Source: Bradyrhizobium sp. (GTDB lineage: Bacteria; Pseudomonadota; Alphaproteobacteria; Rhizobiales; Xanthobacteraceae). Taken from it: 33,310 bases of DNA. Position 1 is the first letter of the stretch, and every line of letters begins with the position of its first letter. This document shows, piece by piece, positions 33,059 to 33,310 of this stretch. A model generated the notes under the pieces. It made no database searches. It saw only the letters and a program-made list of their open reading frames with translations, and was not told where the DNA came from. The DNA lies in the NCBI RefSeq assembly GCF_016213215.1, contig NZ_JACRAW010000136.1, positions 1 to 33,310 of the forward strand. Direction: 5' to 3'. Position numbers and translations under genes: made by a program.

Positions 33059-33310
33059 ATGACCGACGACACCTTCATCGAAGGCCCGCTCTACGAGAAG
33101 CGCAAGAAGGTCTATCCGCAGTCGGTCCACGGCCGGTTTCGCCGCATCAAGTGGGCGGTTCTGTGCATCACCCTCGGCGTCTACTACTTCCTGCCGTTCG
33201 TGCGCTGGAATCGCGGGCCCGGCCTGCCCGACCAGGCCGTGCTCGTCGACTTCCCGCATCGCCGCTTCTACTTCTTCTTCATCGAACTGTGGCCGCAGGA
33301 GGTCTACTAC
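33059..33310 (+). CDS. ccoG: CcoG/FixG cytochrome c oxidase accessory protein, 5' part
   Basis: The first 84 codons of a gene cut by the window edge. The reading LYEKRKKVYPQSVHGRFRRI, then WAVLCITLGVYYFLPFVRW (first membrane helix, about residues 32-50), VLVDFPHRRFYFFFIELWPQ and EVYY is the characteristic N-terminus of CcoG (FixG, RdxA), a polytopic membrane Fe-S protein needed for maturing cbb3-type oxidase by handling copper for the CuB site. The 2[4Fe-4S] domain would lie beyond the edge. ATG 33059 matches the family start; no clear Shine-Dalgarno site and no FNR/FixK-type TTGAT-N4-ATCAA box is visible in the 221-base spacer before it. The fixNOQP genes are not in the window. Confidence 0.88.
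   Translation, partial: MTDDTFIEGPLYEKRKKVYPQSVHGRFRRIKWAVLCITLGVYYFLPFVRWNRGPGLPDQAVLVDFPHRRFYFFFIELWPQEVYY

Overview
The window is high-GC alphaproteobacterial chromosome. The gene families, the TPR-tailed class III cyclase, the PQQ dehydrogenase cluster, a CcoG/FixG start at the right edge and several intergenic repeats all point to Bradyrhizobium or a close relative in the Nitrobacteraceae. This assignment comes from reading, not from a search. I see no rRNA, tRNA, CRISPR array, transposase or phage gene.

Layout. 1-636: degenerate intergenic repeat DNA leading into a cyclase/TolB-like/TPR protein. 2420-6500: an HCCA-isomerase-like thioredoxin-fold protein, an L,D-transpeptidase with a second, cysteine-less YkuD-like domain, and an M15-like peptidase. 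6501-6765: palindromic intergenic repeat. 6766-8765: minus-strand operon of LemA and two TPM-domain proteins. 8938-12160: plus-strand acyl-CoA operon of a crotonase without the canonical glutamates and two unlike acyl-CoA dehydrogenases. 12161-12359: another repeat. 12360-17000: minus-strand CoxL-like molybdenum hydroxylase large subunit without partner subunits, a DegS-like HtrA protease and a DapA-family aldolase. 17146-17983: wreck of a PAS-containing chemoreceptor gene. 18039-21854: a small protein, an AraC regulator, a Cys-rich copper-storage-like protein overlapping a small gene, then a protease-like protein without its catalytic His and Ser, overlapping a LuxR-type regulator. 21875-24199: Tex. 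24620-24943: small exported protein with a strong terminator.

25101-29006 is the most coherent system: on the minus strand, a PQQ dehydrogenase with the extra aspartate typical of lanthanide-dependent enzymes, a cytochrome c and a periplasmic binding protein in xoxF-xoxG-xoxJ order, followed by a Tat-exported sugar-isomerase-like protein. The dehydrogenase lacks the vicinal cysteine pair of classical methanol dehydrogenases. A periplasmic nucleoside hydrolase lies divergently upstream.

30624-33310: a PAS-like fragment, a sigma-54 activator whose PAS domain carries three spaced cysteines, and, divergent from it, a small unknown gene preceded by a near-consensus -24/-12 promoter and two palindromes. 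The window ends inside ccoG/fixG.
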